DNA of 10,483 nucleotides from CAYZPB01 sp964568525 (GTDB lineage: Bacteria > Bacillota > Bacilli > Tepidibacillales > Tepidibacillaceae). The notes under the pieces were generated by a model that saw nothing but the letters and a program-made list of their open reading frames with translations, did not search any database and was not told the DNA's origin. The stretch spans positions 1-10,483 of the forward strand of contig CAZMPM010000030.1 of the NCBI GenBank assembly GCA_964568525.1, given 5' to 3'. The translations under genes and the position numbers were made by a program. Shown here in pieces: positions 1 through 6,421 of this stretch (the first letter of the stretch is position 1; every line of letters starts with the position of its first letter).

Positions 1-35
1 GTTCGCTTATGGCATTTAATAGAAGGAGTGTACGC

Positions 36-1187
36 ATGAAGTGGATGAAGGCCTTATTATTATGGCTGGTGTTAGTAGCTTTTCTTGATCTTTTTGCATT
101 ATTACCAATTTCTTCACCATTAGCTGTTAGCGTCGGCGCAACGCCTTTTCTGGTTGGCGTAACGATTGGTGTATACTCATTTACTAATTTAGTGTCTAAC
201 GTTGTTGGTGGGATGGGTATTGACCGATTCGGCGCAAATCGCGTGATAGCCTTTGGCCTATTGGCTACGGCCTTTAGCCTATTTTTATATACCGTTTTTA
301 CAACTCCAGAACAACTAATTGGTGTGAGAGCAATTCATGGTTTATTCTCAGGGTTACTTGCGCCAAGTGCCTTCTCTTTGATGGCTCGTGTATCGAAAGC
401 GGGACGCCATGGTAAAACAATGGCACATACTGGGGCTTTAGTTGGTATTGCTGCAATTATTGGGCCAGCAGCTGCGGGCATTATTAGTGGGCGTTATGGC
501 TATGATTGGATCTTTTATTCAATCGCAATCTTAATGGTTATAAGTGCCGCTCTTGTTCTATTGCTGATTCCAAGGGCACCCAGAAAAACACAGCGTGCGT
601 CTAGGACAGATGTAAAAGAAGATATTATTGCAATGTTAAAAACGGCTTCGTTAACCAATGTATTTATGTCTGCATTTATACTTTTCTATTGCTTGGGTGT
701 TGTTACCTACTTGATTCCACTTAGAGCTAAGGAAATTTCTGATAGTGGTTCACTAGGTGGGATGATGATTGGTATTTTTGGTGTTGTTGCGGTCTTGTTT
801 TTTCTTCTACCAACGAATCACATCTATGATAAACATGATGCAAGTAAAATCATCGTGTTAGGGATGGGCATTGTTGTTATATCTCAGCTAATGTTAGCGG
901 TTTTCTCATCTGTGCCTACAACATTTATTTCAATGGCGATTTTTGGTTTTGGTTTTGCGCTAATGTTTCCATCCATGACAAAAATTATTGTGGATGTAGC
1001 TCCTGAGGAGCACCGCGGTAAGGCGTTTGGGATATTCTATGCTTGTTTTTCCCTAGGTGTAATTGCTGGTTCTTTTGTAACTGGTCTTTTGCAAGGGATA
1101 CCATGGCTTGCTTTTTCGGTAAGTGCTTTATTTGTTCTGACAATTGCAATTATAATATCTTTCCGTATGAAAAGGACTGATGTCTAA
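36..1187 (+). CDS. MFS transporter, drug-efflux-like (DHA1 type)
   Basis: This is a polytopic membrane protein of 383 residues, the usual size for a 12-helix major facilitator, expected to export or exchange small solutes using the proton gradient. A motif A-like segment lies at about residues 58-70 (glycines followed by IDRFG). An R-containing motif B-like helix follows at about 98-106 (RAIHGLFSG). A motif C-like glycine/proline helix at 133-148 (GALVGIAAIIGPAAAG) is the signature of antiporter-type drug exporters. A second-half loop reads APEEHRGKAFG. I prefer the ATG at 36 over the in-frame ATG at 9 because AGAAGGAG (21-28) sits 7 bases before 36 and the protein then begins directly with helix 1. 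It is followed 20 bases later by the DUF1538 gene, so the two are probably co-transcribed. The substrate cannot be inferred. The upstream promoter is outside the window. Confidence 0.88.
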   Translation: MKWMKALLLWLVLVAFLDLFALLPISSPLAVSVGATPFLVGVTIGVYSFTNLVSNVVGGMGIDRFGANRVIAFGLLATAFSLFLYTVFTTPEQLIGVRAIHGLFSGLLAPSAFSLMARVSKAGRHGKTMAHTGALVGIAAIIGPAAAGIISGRYGYDWIFYSIAILMVISAALVLLLIPRAPRKTQRASRTDVKEDIIAMLKTASLTNVFMSAFILFYCLGVVTYLIPLRAKEISDSGSLGGMMIGIFGVVAVLFFLLPTNHIYDKHDASKIIVLGMGIVVISQLMLAVFSSVPTTFISMAIFGFGFALMFPSMTKIIVDVAPEEHRGKAFGIFYACFSLGVIAGSFVTGLLQGIPWLAFSVSALFVLTIAIIISFRMKRTDV

Positions 1188-1207
1188 TAGTAAGGGGATA
1201 ATGACAA

Positions 1208-2698
1208 TTGAATGTAATTACGACAAAGTTTAAAGAAGTTATTTTTTCTGTATTACCCATTACAATTATTGTGTTAATTTTACACTTTACTCTGACACCA
1301 CTTGAACCACTTCAGTTGATTTGGTTTATTATTGGTGCGTTGCTAATTGTATTGGGTCTAACGATCTTTTTGCTAGGAGTCGATATTGCAATTACACCAA
1401 TTGGTAACATGCTTGGAAAAGCAATTGTCAAACCAAATAAATTATGGTTTTTAGCATTAGCTGGTGTTGTTTTGGGTCTGTTTATCTCGATTGCAGAACC
1501 GGATCTACATATTCTTTCTCAACAGGTTGATTATGTTACAGGCGGTGTGCTTGCGCGATGGGATATTGTGATTGTAGTTTCAATTGGAGTAGGAGTATTA
1601 ATTGCAGTTGGTTTAATTCGTACCGTATTTAACTTTCCCCTTTATAAACTACTAATCATTATCTATTTGATTATTGGTACTTTGGCAGTATTTACTACAC
1701 CTGAATTCCTGGCAATTGCATTCGATGCTTCTGGAGCAACTACTGGTGCGATAACTGTACCCTTTATATTGGCTTTAGCTGTTGGGGTTACAGCCATGAG
1801 GAAGGATAGTAGAGCTGCGGAGAAAGATAGTTTTGGTTTGGTGGCACTTGCATCAAGCGGAGCAATTTTGACCGTTTTAATTATGGGAGTTCTTTCAAAT
1901 CCTGGTGAAATTGGGGGAACACTTGAAGATACTGCCACTGGTTCAACTACAGTCTGGGGACCGTTTCTCGAGTTAATACCACAGACAGCAGTTGATTCAT
2001 TAATTGCAATTGCCCCGATTGCGGTAATTTTTATTGTCTTCCAAATATTTTTCTTCAAATTACCGCTTAAAAATTTACGAGAAATTGTTTTTGGTTTTCT
2101 ATTTGTATTGTTTGGACTTGCACTTTTTTTGATTGGAGTTAATGCTGGTTTTTTAGAAGTTGGCAGAATCATTGGGTATGAGCTGGCGAGTTTTGATAAT
2201 AAACTTATTGTTATAACAGCAGCTTTTGCGATTGGTTTTGTAATTATTATGGCTGAACCAGCTGTTCACGTTTTAACAAAACAGATTGAGGATGTAACCA
2301 GCGGCTATGTGAAGCGCAAAATTGTAATGGCTTTTTTATCGATTGGCGTTGGTTTGGCTGTTGCTTTATCCGCAATTCGCGTACTTGTACCTGAATTACA
2401 GCTCTGGCATTTTCTTTTGGTTGGATACACAATTGCTCTAGCAATGACGTTGTTCACGCCGAAGCTTTTTGTTGGGATTGCTTTTGACTCTGGCGGGGTT
2501 GCGTCAGGCCCGATGACTGCTACATTCGTTCTTGCTTTTGCACAGGGGACGGCGGCGGCAACTGAGGGAGCAAATGTTTTGATTGATGGCTTTGGTGTCA
2601 TAGCTATGGTTGCTTTAATGCCACTGATTGCACTTCAGATTCTGGGAATTTTCTTTAAGATCAAGTCGAAAAAACAAGGGGTGAAGCCAAATGAATAA
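1208..2698 (+). CDS. Two-domain DUF1538 integral membrane protein, putative cation transporter
   Basis: This is a very hydrophobic protein of 496 residues made of two homologous halves. Each half carries a helix-breaking AEP..H motif (AEPDLHILSQQ at 97-106; AEPAVHVLTKQ at 349-359) and a second FD.(S/G)G....G motif (FDASGATTG at 172-180; FDSGGVASG at 426-434). The copies are about 254 residues apart, so this is an internal duplication or fusion, as in inverted-repeat transporters. The pattern is that of DUF1538. A two-subunit DUF1538 pair (UmpAB) has been reported, as I recall, as a cation/proton antiporter from Halomonas; applying that here is inference. The start is TTG at 1208, placed 10 bases after AAGGGG (1192-1197). 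The ATG at 1201 is out of frame and stops after ten codons. The stop overlaps the P-II-like gene by 8 bp, implying translational coupling and a joint function. Confidence 0.87.
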   Translation: MNVITTKFKEVIFSVLPITIIVLILHFTLTPLEPLQLIWFIIGALLIVLGLTIFLLGVDIAITPIGNMLGKAIVKPNKLWFLALAGVVLGLFISIAEPDLHILSQQVDYVTGGVLARWDIVIVVSIGVGVLIAVGLIRTVFNFPLYKLLIIIYLIIGTLAVFTTPEFLAIAFDASGATTGAITVPFILALAVGVTAMRKDSRAAEKDSFGLVALASSGAILTVLIMGVLSNPGEIGGTLEDTATGSTTVWGPFLELIPQTAVDSLIAIAPIAVIFIVFQIFFFKLPLKNLREIVFGFLFVLFGLALFLIGVNAGFLEVGRIIGYELASFDNKLIVITAAFAIGFVIIMAEPAVHVLTKQIEDVTSGYVKRKIVMAFLSIGVGLAVALSAIRVLVPELQLWHFLLVGYTIALAMTLFTPKLFVGIAFDSGGVASGPMTATFVLAFAQGTAAATEGANVLIDGFGVIAMVALMPLIALQILGIFFKIKSKKQGVKPNE

Positions 2699-3356
2699 TC
2701 AGGAGTCAAAGGTTTATGAGTTGCTGCATATCGTTGTAAATTATGGTGTTGGCGCTAATTTACTTCAAGTGGCAAGAAAATATGGTTTTACAGGCGGAAC
2801 TGTTGTAATTGGCCGGGGTACTGTCAGTAATCAGATACTTAACTTCATTGGCTTAACTGAAATCCGTAAAGAAATATTTATGATGATTGCTCCAAAGGAG
2901 CTAATCGATAGTTGTTTTGTAAAGCTCGGAGCAGAATTAAAATTAGAAAAACCTAACCATGGTATTGCTTATACAACTCGTATTGATGGATTAATTGGTG
3001 CAGGAAGTTGTAAATATGAAGCAATGCGTGAGGAAGAAAGAGAGGAAAAAGTTGTGTACAAGGCAATAAATGTTGTAGTTGATAAAGGAGTAGCGGAAGA
3101 GGTTATTGCAGCTGCGACTAGAGCTGGTGCAAAGGGTGGAACGATCATTAATGCGCGTGGTTCTGGAATTCATGAGACGAGCAAACTTTTTGCAATGGAG
3201 ATTGAGCCGGAAAAAGAATTAGTGGTAATTCTTGCAAAGGTTGAGATGACTGAGGCGATTATTGAAATGATTAGAAAAGATGTTAAGGTTGATGAGCCAG
3301 GCAAAGGCATACTTTTTGTTCAGGATGTAACAAGAACTTATGGTATTCGTGAATAA
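2691..3356 (+). CDS. Tandem P-II-like (GlnB/GlnK superfamily) regulatory protein
   Basis: A soluble 221-residue protein, twice the length of a classical P-II protein. Two ferredoxin-like P-II units are visible at about residues 8-104 and 121-219, joined by a charged linker rich in Glu and Arg (109-120). Each has the family's G..GGT turn before the T-loop (GFTGGT at 32-37, GAKGGT at 146-151), and the second ends with an FVQDVTRTYGI segment like the P-II C-terminus. The T-loops are shorter than in GlnB, and I see no uridylylation-site tyrosine in the usual context, so control by GlnD-type modification is unlikely. P-II proteins commonly plug or tune membrane transporters and bind nucleotides. 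The 8-bp overlap with the DUF1538 gene suggests it gates that protein; this is inference. CAAGGGG (2675-2681) provides the ribosome binding site. Confidence 0.85.
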   Translation: MNNQESKVYELLHIVVNYGVGANLLQVARKYGFTGGTVVIGRGTVSNQILNFIGLTEIRKEIFMMIAPKELIDSCFVKLGAELKLEKPNHGIAYTTRIDGLIGAGSCKYEAMREEEREEKVVYKAINVVVDKGVAEEVIAAATRAGAKGGTIINARGSGIHETSKLFAMEIEPEKELVVILAKVEMTEAIIEMIRKDVKVDEPGKGILFVQDVTRTYGIRE

Positions 3357-3370
3357 TTTTCAAGGAAATA

Positions 3371-3399
3371 TTTTAATTATTAAAGAATAGTTTTATAAT
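3371..3399 (+). promoter_or_regulatory. Possible promoter of the gdh-nagB unit
   Basis: The 100-base gap between the P-II-like gene and gdh contains a perfect TATAAT at 3394-3399. The -35 at 17 bp spacing (TTTTAA, 3371-3376) matches only three of six consensus bases. It overlaps an AT-rich palindrome, TTTAATTATTAAA (3372-3384), which could be an operator or simply base composition. No convincing terminator precedes it, so gdh may also receive read-through from the DUF1538/P-II genes. Confidence 0.35.
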
Positions 3400-3456
3400 A
3401 AAAGGTGAAGGTTTTTTAATAATATAAATATACGTAAATGATGGAGGTTTATAAAA

Positions 3457-4722
3457 ATGGCTCAAGAGAATCTAAACCCACTGGAAAGTGCGCAACTACA
3501 AGTTAAGAAAGCCTGTGATGCGTTAAAATTAGAGGAAGCAGTTTATGAATTGCTTAAAGAACCGCGCAGAATAATTGAGGTTTCGATTCCTGTGCGAATG
3601 GATGATGGAAGTCTCAAAACTTTTAAGGGTTTTAGATCTCTGCACAATGATGCTGTTGGTTCCGGAAAGGGTGGAATTCGGATTCACCCAGGAGTTCACG
3701 CGGATGAGGTTAAGGCTTTATCTATTTGGATGACCTTTAAATGCGGTGTTATGGGCCTGCCATATGGTGGTGCTAAGGGTGGCATTATTGCTGACTCTCT
3801 ATCGCTGTCAACGCGTGAACTTGAGCAATTAGCACGTGGTTATATCCGCGGGATCTATAAATTCATTGGCGAAAAGATTGATATTCCTGCACCTGATGTG
3901 GGTAGTAGTGGTCAAGTTATGGCCTGGATGGTTGATGAATATATTAAATTAACTGGCGAGAATAACTTGGGTGTTATAACCGGCAAACCGGTCGCTTGGG
4001 GCGGCTCGCTGGGTCGTAATGAAGCAACTGGTTTTGGCGTTAGCGTAATTACTCGCGAAACTGCAGCGAAACTAGGTATCGATATTGCGAAGTCAACTGT
4101 TGCGGTACAAGGTTTTGGTAATGTTGGCCGTTACTCAGTTAAAAACATTGAAAAACAAGGCGCGAAAATTGTTGCAATAGCAGAATGGGCACCTAATATA
4201 GGAACATATGCAATTTATAATGAAGCTGGTCTTGATTTTGAGGCTATGGCCAAATATATTGATAAAAACCGTAATCTAGTTGATTTTCCTGGCAGCAAAA
4301 TGATTTCGCTTGAGGAATTCTGGAGCCTACCAGTTGATATTCTGGTACCTGCAGCGCTAGAAAATGCGATCCAGGAGAAAGAGGCTAAGCTGATTAAGGC
4401 AAAACTAATAGCTGAGGCGGCAAATGGGCCAATCACAACAGCTGCTGACAAGATATTAAATGAACGCGGTATTGTTGTTTCGCCTGATATTTTAACTAAT
4501 GCTGGCGGCGTGACGGTTTCATATTTTGAATGGGTACAAAATCTTTATGGTTACTATTGGTCAGAGCAAGAAGTTGAGGAAAAACAAGAGGCATCAATGG
4601 TAAAGGCTTTTAACGATATCTGGGCACTAAAAGAAGAATATAAGGTTAACTTCCGTGAGGCTGCTTATATGATCTCTGTTAAAAAAGTTGCGGATACAAT
4701 GAAACTAAGAGGATGGTTCTAA
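3457..4722 (+). CDS. gdhA: Glutamate dehydrogenase, probably NAD-specific and catabolic
   Basis: Reversibly converts glutamate, NAD+ and water to 2-oxoglutarate, NADH and ammonium in the cytoplasm. The 421 residues match the hexameric Glu/Leu/Phe/Val dehydrogenase family. The N-terminal substrate domain carries the lysines expected for glutamate binding and catalysis: K71 in GSGKGGIR, K95 in TFKCGV, K107 in PYGGAKGGI. The catalytic Asp is D147 in PAPDVG. The Rossmann fold has GFGNVG at 219-224. The acidic E243 at the end of the next strand (IAEW) favours NAD over NADP. An insertion of about five residues after E243 and the ending KLRGWF resemble, as I recall, the clostridial GluD enzyme. GGAGG (3443-3447) lies 9 bases before the ATG. 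The stop overlaps nagB by one base. In amino-acid fermenters this enzyme feeds glutamate into energy metabolism; the direction here is inferred. Confidence 0.96.
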   Translation: MAQENLNPLESAQLQVKKACDALKLEEAVYELLKEPRRIIEVSIPVRMDDGSLKTFKGFRSLHNDAVGSGKGGIRIHPGVHADEVKALSIWMTFKCGVMGLPYGGAKGGIIADSLSLSTRELEQLARGYIRGIYKFIGEKIDIPAPDVGSSGQVMAWMVDEYIKLTGENNLGVITGKPVAWGGSLGRNEATGFGVSVITRETAAKLGIDIAKSTVAVQGFGNVGRYSVKNIEKQGAKIVAIAEWAPNIGTYAIYNEAGLDFEAMAKYIDKNRNLVDFPGSKMISLEEFWSLPVDILVPAALENAIQEKEAKLIKAKLIAEAANGPITTAADKILNERGIVVSPDILTNAGGVTVSYFEWVQNLYGYYWSEQEVEEKQEASMVKAFNDIWALKEEYKVNFREAAYMISVKKVADTMKLRGWF

Positions 4723-5444
4723 TGGAATTTATTGAAAAAAAAGATTATGAGCAAGTTAGTGATTTAGCTGCTGAAATTTTTATTGAGGAGATTAAAAAGA
4801 ATCCGCAAATAATTTTGGGTTTGGCAACGGGAAGTACGCCGCTTGGCCTTTATAAAAGGTTGATAAAGAGCTATCAGAACGGTGAGATTAGCTTTGCAGA
4901 AGTGCAGAGTTTTAATTTGGATGAGTATCAGGGACTTGCTCCTGATCATCCAGGGAGCTACAGTTATTATATGGAGAATAATTTTTTCAGTCATATTAAC
5001 ATCAAGCGAGAGAATGCTCGCATCCCATGTGGTTTAAAGAGTGATTGCGGAGATTTACGCCGACCATACGACCAGCTGATTGAAAAGTTAGGTGGTATTG
5101 ATTTGCTTCTGCTAGGTGTTGGTGAAAATGGTCATATCGCTTTTAATGAGCCGGCAACTGAGTTATTGGTTGATACGCATGTTGTTAATTTAACTCCTGA
5201 AACAATTAATGTTAATTCGCGTTTTTTTAATAATATCAACGAAATGCCAACACAGGCCGTAACGATGGGGATGGGTTCAATAATGCGGGCGCGTAAAATC
5301 GTCCTTTTAATCACCGGGGCGAAGAAAAAACCCGTGGTTGATCGACTCTTAAATGAGCGCACAGTTACTACGGAGTTTCCTGTATCTTTTATGCATGTGC
5401 ACCCTGATGTTACAGTCATTTATGATGAAGCTGCGCGCAAATAA
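4722..5444 (+). CDS. nagB: Glucosamine-6-phosphate deaminase
   Basis: Converts glucosamine 6-phosphate to fructose 6-phosphate and ammonium, the last step of amino-sugar catabolism. The 240-residue length fits the short Gram-positive form; E. coli NagB has 266. Visible motifs are the phosphate loop ATGSTPLGLY (35-44), NLDEY with the catalytic Asp D67, and GVGENGHIAFNEP (132-144) with ring-opening H138 and E143. The position equivalent to E. coli D141 is N136, a substitution I believe is common in Gram-positive enzymes. I chose the ATG at 4722 over the in-frame ATG at 4713: AAGAGGA (4707-4713) is well spaced only from 4722, where the gdh stop and nagB start share a base (TAATG). No nagA or transport gene is adjacent; the coupling to gdh is unusual. 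Confidence 0.95.
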   Translation: MEFIEKKDYEQVSDLAAEIFIEEIKKNPQIILGLATGSTPLGLYKRLIKSYQNGEISFAEVQSFNLDEYQGLAPDHPGSYSYYMENNFFSHINIKRENARIPCGLKSDCGDLRRPYDQLIEKLGGIDLLLLGVGENGHIAFNEPATELLVDTHVVNLTPETINVNSRFFNNINEMPTQAVTMGMGSIMRARKIVLLITGAKKKPVVDRLLNERTVTTEFPVSFMHVHPDVTVIYDEAARK

Positions 5445-5460
5445 TTGCGTTAATATTTGC
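5437..5460. repeat. Inverted repeat across the end of nagB, weak terminator candidate
   Basis: GCAAATA (5437-5443) pairs perfectly with TATTTGC (5454-5460) around a 10-base loop and overlaps the nagB stop codon. It is not followed by a T-run, so it is at best a weak or mRNA-stabilising hairpin. Confidence 0.3.
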
Positions 5461-5473
5461 AATATTTGATTGA

Positions 5474-5502
5474 TTGAATGTTGGGTAGTAAGATGGTAAA
5501 AT
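5474..5502 (+). promoter_or_regulatory. Extended -10 promoter of the DUF2871 unit
   Basis: TTGAAT (5474-5479; four of six -35 bases) is separated by exactly 17 bp from TAAAAT (5497-5502; five of six -10 bases). TGG immediately before the -10 forms an extended -10 element. Transcription should begin near 5509. It sits in the 111-base gap after nagB and would make the next two genes independent of gdh-nagB. Confidence 0.68.
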
Positions 5503-5507
5503 CAAAG

Positions 5508-5523
5508 TGTGATGAATTTCACA
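5508..5523. promoter_or_regulatory. Perfect CRP/FNR-family operator (TGTGA-N6-TCACA)
   Basis: TGTGATGAATTTCACA matches the classic CRP/FNR-family palindrome at all ten fixed positions. A site with ten fixed bases arises by chance about once per million bases at even composition. It is centred at about +7 relative to the predicted start of transcription, right after the -10 box, a position that normally gives repression. Low-GC Gram-positive members of this family include FNR, ArcR and Flp types that sense oxygen, arginine/energy state or nitrosative stress; which one acts here cannot be told from the site. Confidence 0.65.
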
Positions 5524-5555
5524 AGTATAAGAAAATATTTTAAAGAGGTGATTAA

Positions 5556-5984
5556 GTGGACAAAAAATTGTTTAAATTATCGTTTGCTTATGCTGTAATT
5601 GGTATGCTAACTGGCGCAGTCTACCGCGAGTTCTCTAAGTTTGCGGACTTTGATGGTAAGACAATCTTCTCAGTTATACACACACATATGATTATTCTTG
5701 GTGCAATTATGTTTCTTATTTTATTTCTATTTGAAAGACTTTATAGTGTATCGGAAGAAAAAATGTTTAGAGCTTTCTTCTATGTTTATAATATTGCACT
5801 AGTGATTAATTTTGCGACAATGTATGCAAGAGGCACTATTCAGATTCTACAAGTTGAGATTGCAAATGGATTAAGCGCTGCAATTTCTGGAATGGCTGGT
5901 ATGTCTCATGGGTTATTGGGCATTAGCTTGATTTTACTATTTATTGCTTTTAAACGTACACTTTTTGTTAAAAACGAAGTTTAG
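5556..5984 (+). CDS. DUF2871 family four-helix membrane protein
   Basis: A 142-residue integral membrane protein I assign to DUF2871, a family without a known function. Four transmembrane segments are predicted at about residues 8-24, 41-60, 71-90 and 117-134. The YREF motif (23-26) ends helix 1, an HTH pair (H42, H44) opens helix 2, and H118 opens helix 4. Histidines near membrane faces in this arrangement recall haem- or metal-binding membrane proteins such as the haem-copper oxidase/NnrS group, but that link is my inference. The start is GTG at 5556, preceded by AAAGAGGTG (5542-5550). A promoter and a perfect CRP/FNR-type site lie directly upstream, suggesting control by redox, gas or energy state. 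The next gene follows 21 bases after the stop and shares its terminator. Confidence 0.8.
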   Translation: MDKKLFKLSFAYAVIGMLTGAVYREFSKFADFDGKTIFSVIHTHMIILGAIMFLILFLFERLYSVSEEKMFRAFFYVYNIALVINFATMYARGTIQILQVEIANGLSAAISGMAGMSHGLLGISLILLFIAFKRTLFVKNEV

Positions 5985-6005
5985 TTGTAGTTGGGAGGGA
6001 GTCGG

Positions 6006-6281
6006 TTGACTAAAATCACCTGTGTTATCCTTGGTTTATTACTAGCGGCGATGGGGGTTATTGAGCTTGTTGGAGTCAATACAAATTTGACTTATATTTA
6101 TTTTGCTGTCATTGCGCTTGGTATTATTGGGGTCCTAATTGGTGTTTATGCAAGACAGGGAGGCAAAACTGATGCCCGCCTACATGCTGAGAATGCGTCC
6201 TTAAAAAAAGATATCGAACATTTAAAAATGCAACTTGCTGATAGTAAGAAAGCTACAGCTAAAGAGGCGGATAGAGACTAG
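6006..6281 (+). CDS. Small membrane protein with two helices and a C-terminal coiled coil (LapA-like layout)
   Basis: A 91-residue protein with hydrophobic segments at about 4-24 and 29-48, followed by a charged cytoplasmic-type tail. In the tail, L59, L66, I70, L73 and L77 are spaced as in a short coiled coil (about 58-80). This layout resembles LapA-domain (DUF1049) proteins, but I see no diagnostic motif, so the family is not assigned. I place the start at TTG 6006 because GGGAGGG (5993-5999) is 6 bases upstream. The in-frame TTG at 5991 would lie before that ribosome binding site and has none of its own. It is the last gene before a strong terminator and is probably co-transcribed with the DUF2871 gene, perhaps as a partner or scaffold. 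Confidence 0.7.
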   Translation: MTKITCVILGLLLAAMGVIELVGVNTNLTYIYFAVIALGIIGVLIGVYARQGGKTDARLHAENASLKKDIEHLKMQLADSKKATAKEADRD

Positions 6282-6306
6282 ACTAAGTAATCAACTTAAT
6301 AATTTT

Positions 6307-6338
6307 AAAAAGTACTGCCGAAAGGTAGTACTTTTTTT
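6307..6338 (+). terminator. Rho-independent terminator after the DUF2871 unit
   Basis: AGTACTGCC and GGTAGTACT pair (one G-T wobble) around a GAAA tetraloop, extended by four further A-T pairs, and are followed by a run of seven T. The A-run on the left would also make it work in the opposite direction, although no convergent gene is present. It separates the DUF2871 unit from the fatty-acid operon. Confidence 0.9.
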
Positions 6339-6354
6339 ATTTAATGGGTCCGTC

Positions 6355-6383
6355 TTGACATGGTAGCATGGAATAAATATAAT
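6355..6383 (+). promoter_or_regulatory. Consensus promoter of the fab operon
   Basis: TTGACA (6355-6360), a 17-bp spacer and TATAAT (6378-6383) match the housekeeping sigma consensus at all twelve positions. Transcription is expected near 6390. Such a strong promoter fits an essential operon whose output is set by a repressor. Confidence 0.93.
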
Positions 6384-6402
6384 TAGTTTGTCAATCTAAC
6401 TA
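6384..6402. promoter_or_regulatory. FabT-like operator overlapping the transcription start
   Basis: An imperfect palindrome of the form TAGTTnGnnnnnCnAACTA starts immediately after the -10 box and covers the predicted start point. Its core AGTTTGTCAATCTAACT (6385-6401) agrees at 11 of 16 specified positions with the streptococcal FabT box as I recall it (ANTTTGATTATCAAATT). Binding here would block the promoter. The adjacent MarR-family gene is the obvious ligand, giving autoregulation and control of the fab genes. Confidence 0.68.
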
Positions 6403-6407
6403 TTTTT

Positions 6408-6413
6408 AAGGGG
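6408..6413 (+). promoter_or_regulatory. Ribosome binding site that selects an ATT start for the MarR regulator
   Basis: AAGGGG lies 8 bases before ATT at 6422. The same spacing is seen for real starts elsewhere in the window. It touches ATG 6414 (0 bases) and is 3 bases from ATG 6417, both out of frame, so those are poor starts. GTG 6452 has only a GAGG abutting it. Confidence 0.5.
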
Positions 6414-6421
6414 ATGATGAA

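Noticed and set aside
9..35. Upstream in-frame ATG for the MFS gene
   Set aside because: It lies only 8 bases from the window edge with no visible ribosome binding site, adds a polar, basic nine-residue lead, and would place the good AGAAGGAG site inside the gene.
1663..2172. Minus-strand open frame of 169 codons inside the DUF1538 gene
   Set aside because: It has no ribosome binding site or recognisable motif and has the Ser/Thr/Lys-rich composition of an antisense shadow of a hydrophobic gene.
5454..5468. AATATT-TGC-AATATT hairpin as a nagB terminator
   Set aside because: The stem is only six A-T pairs and is followed by GATTG rather than a T-run.
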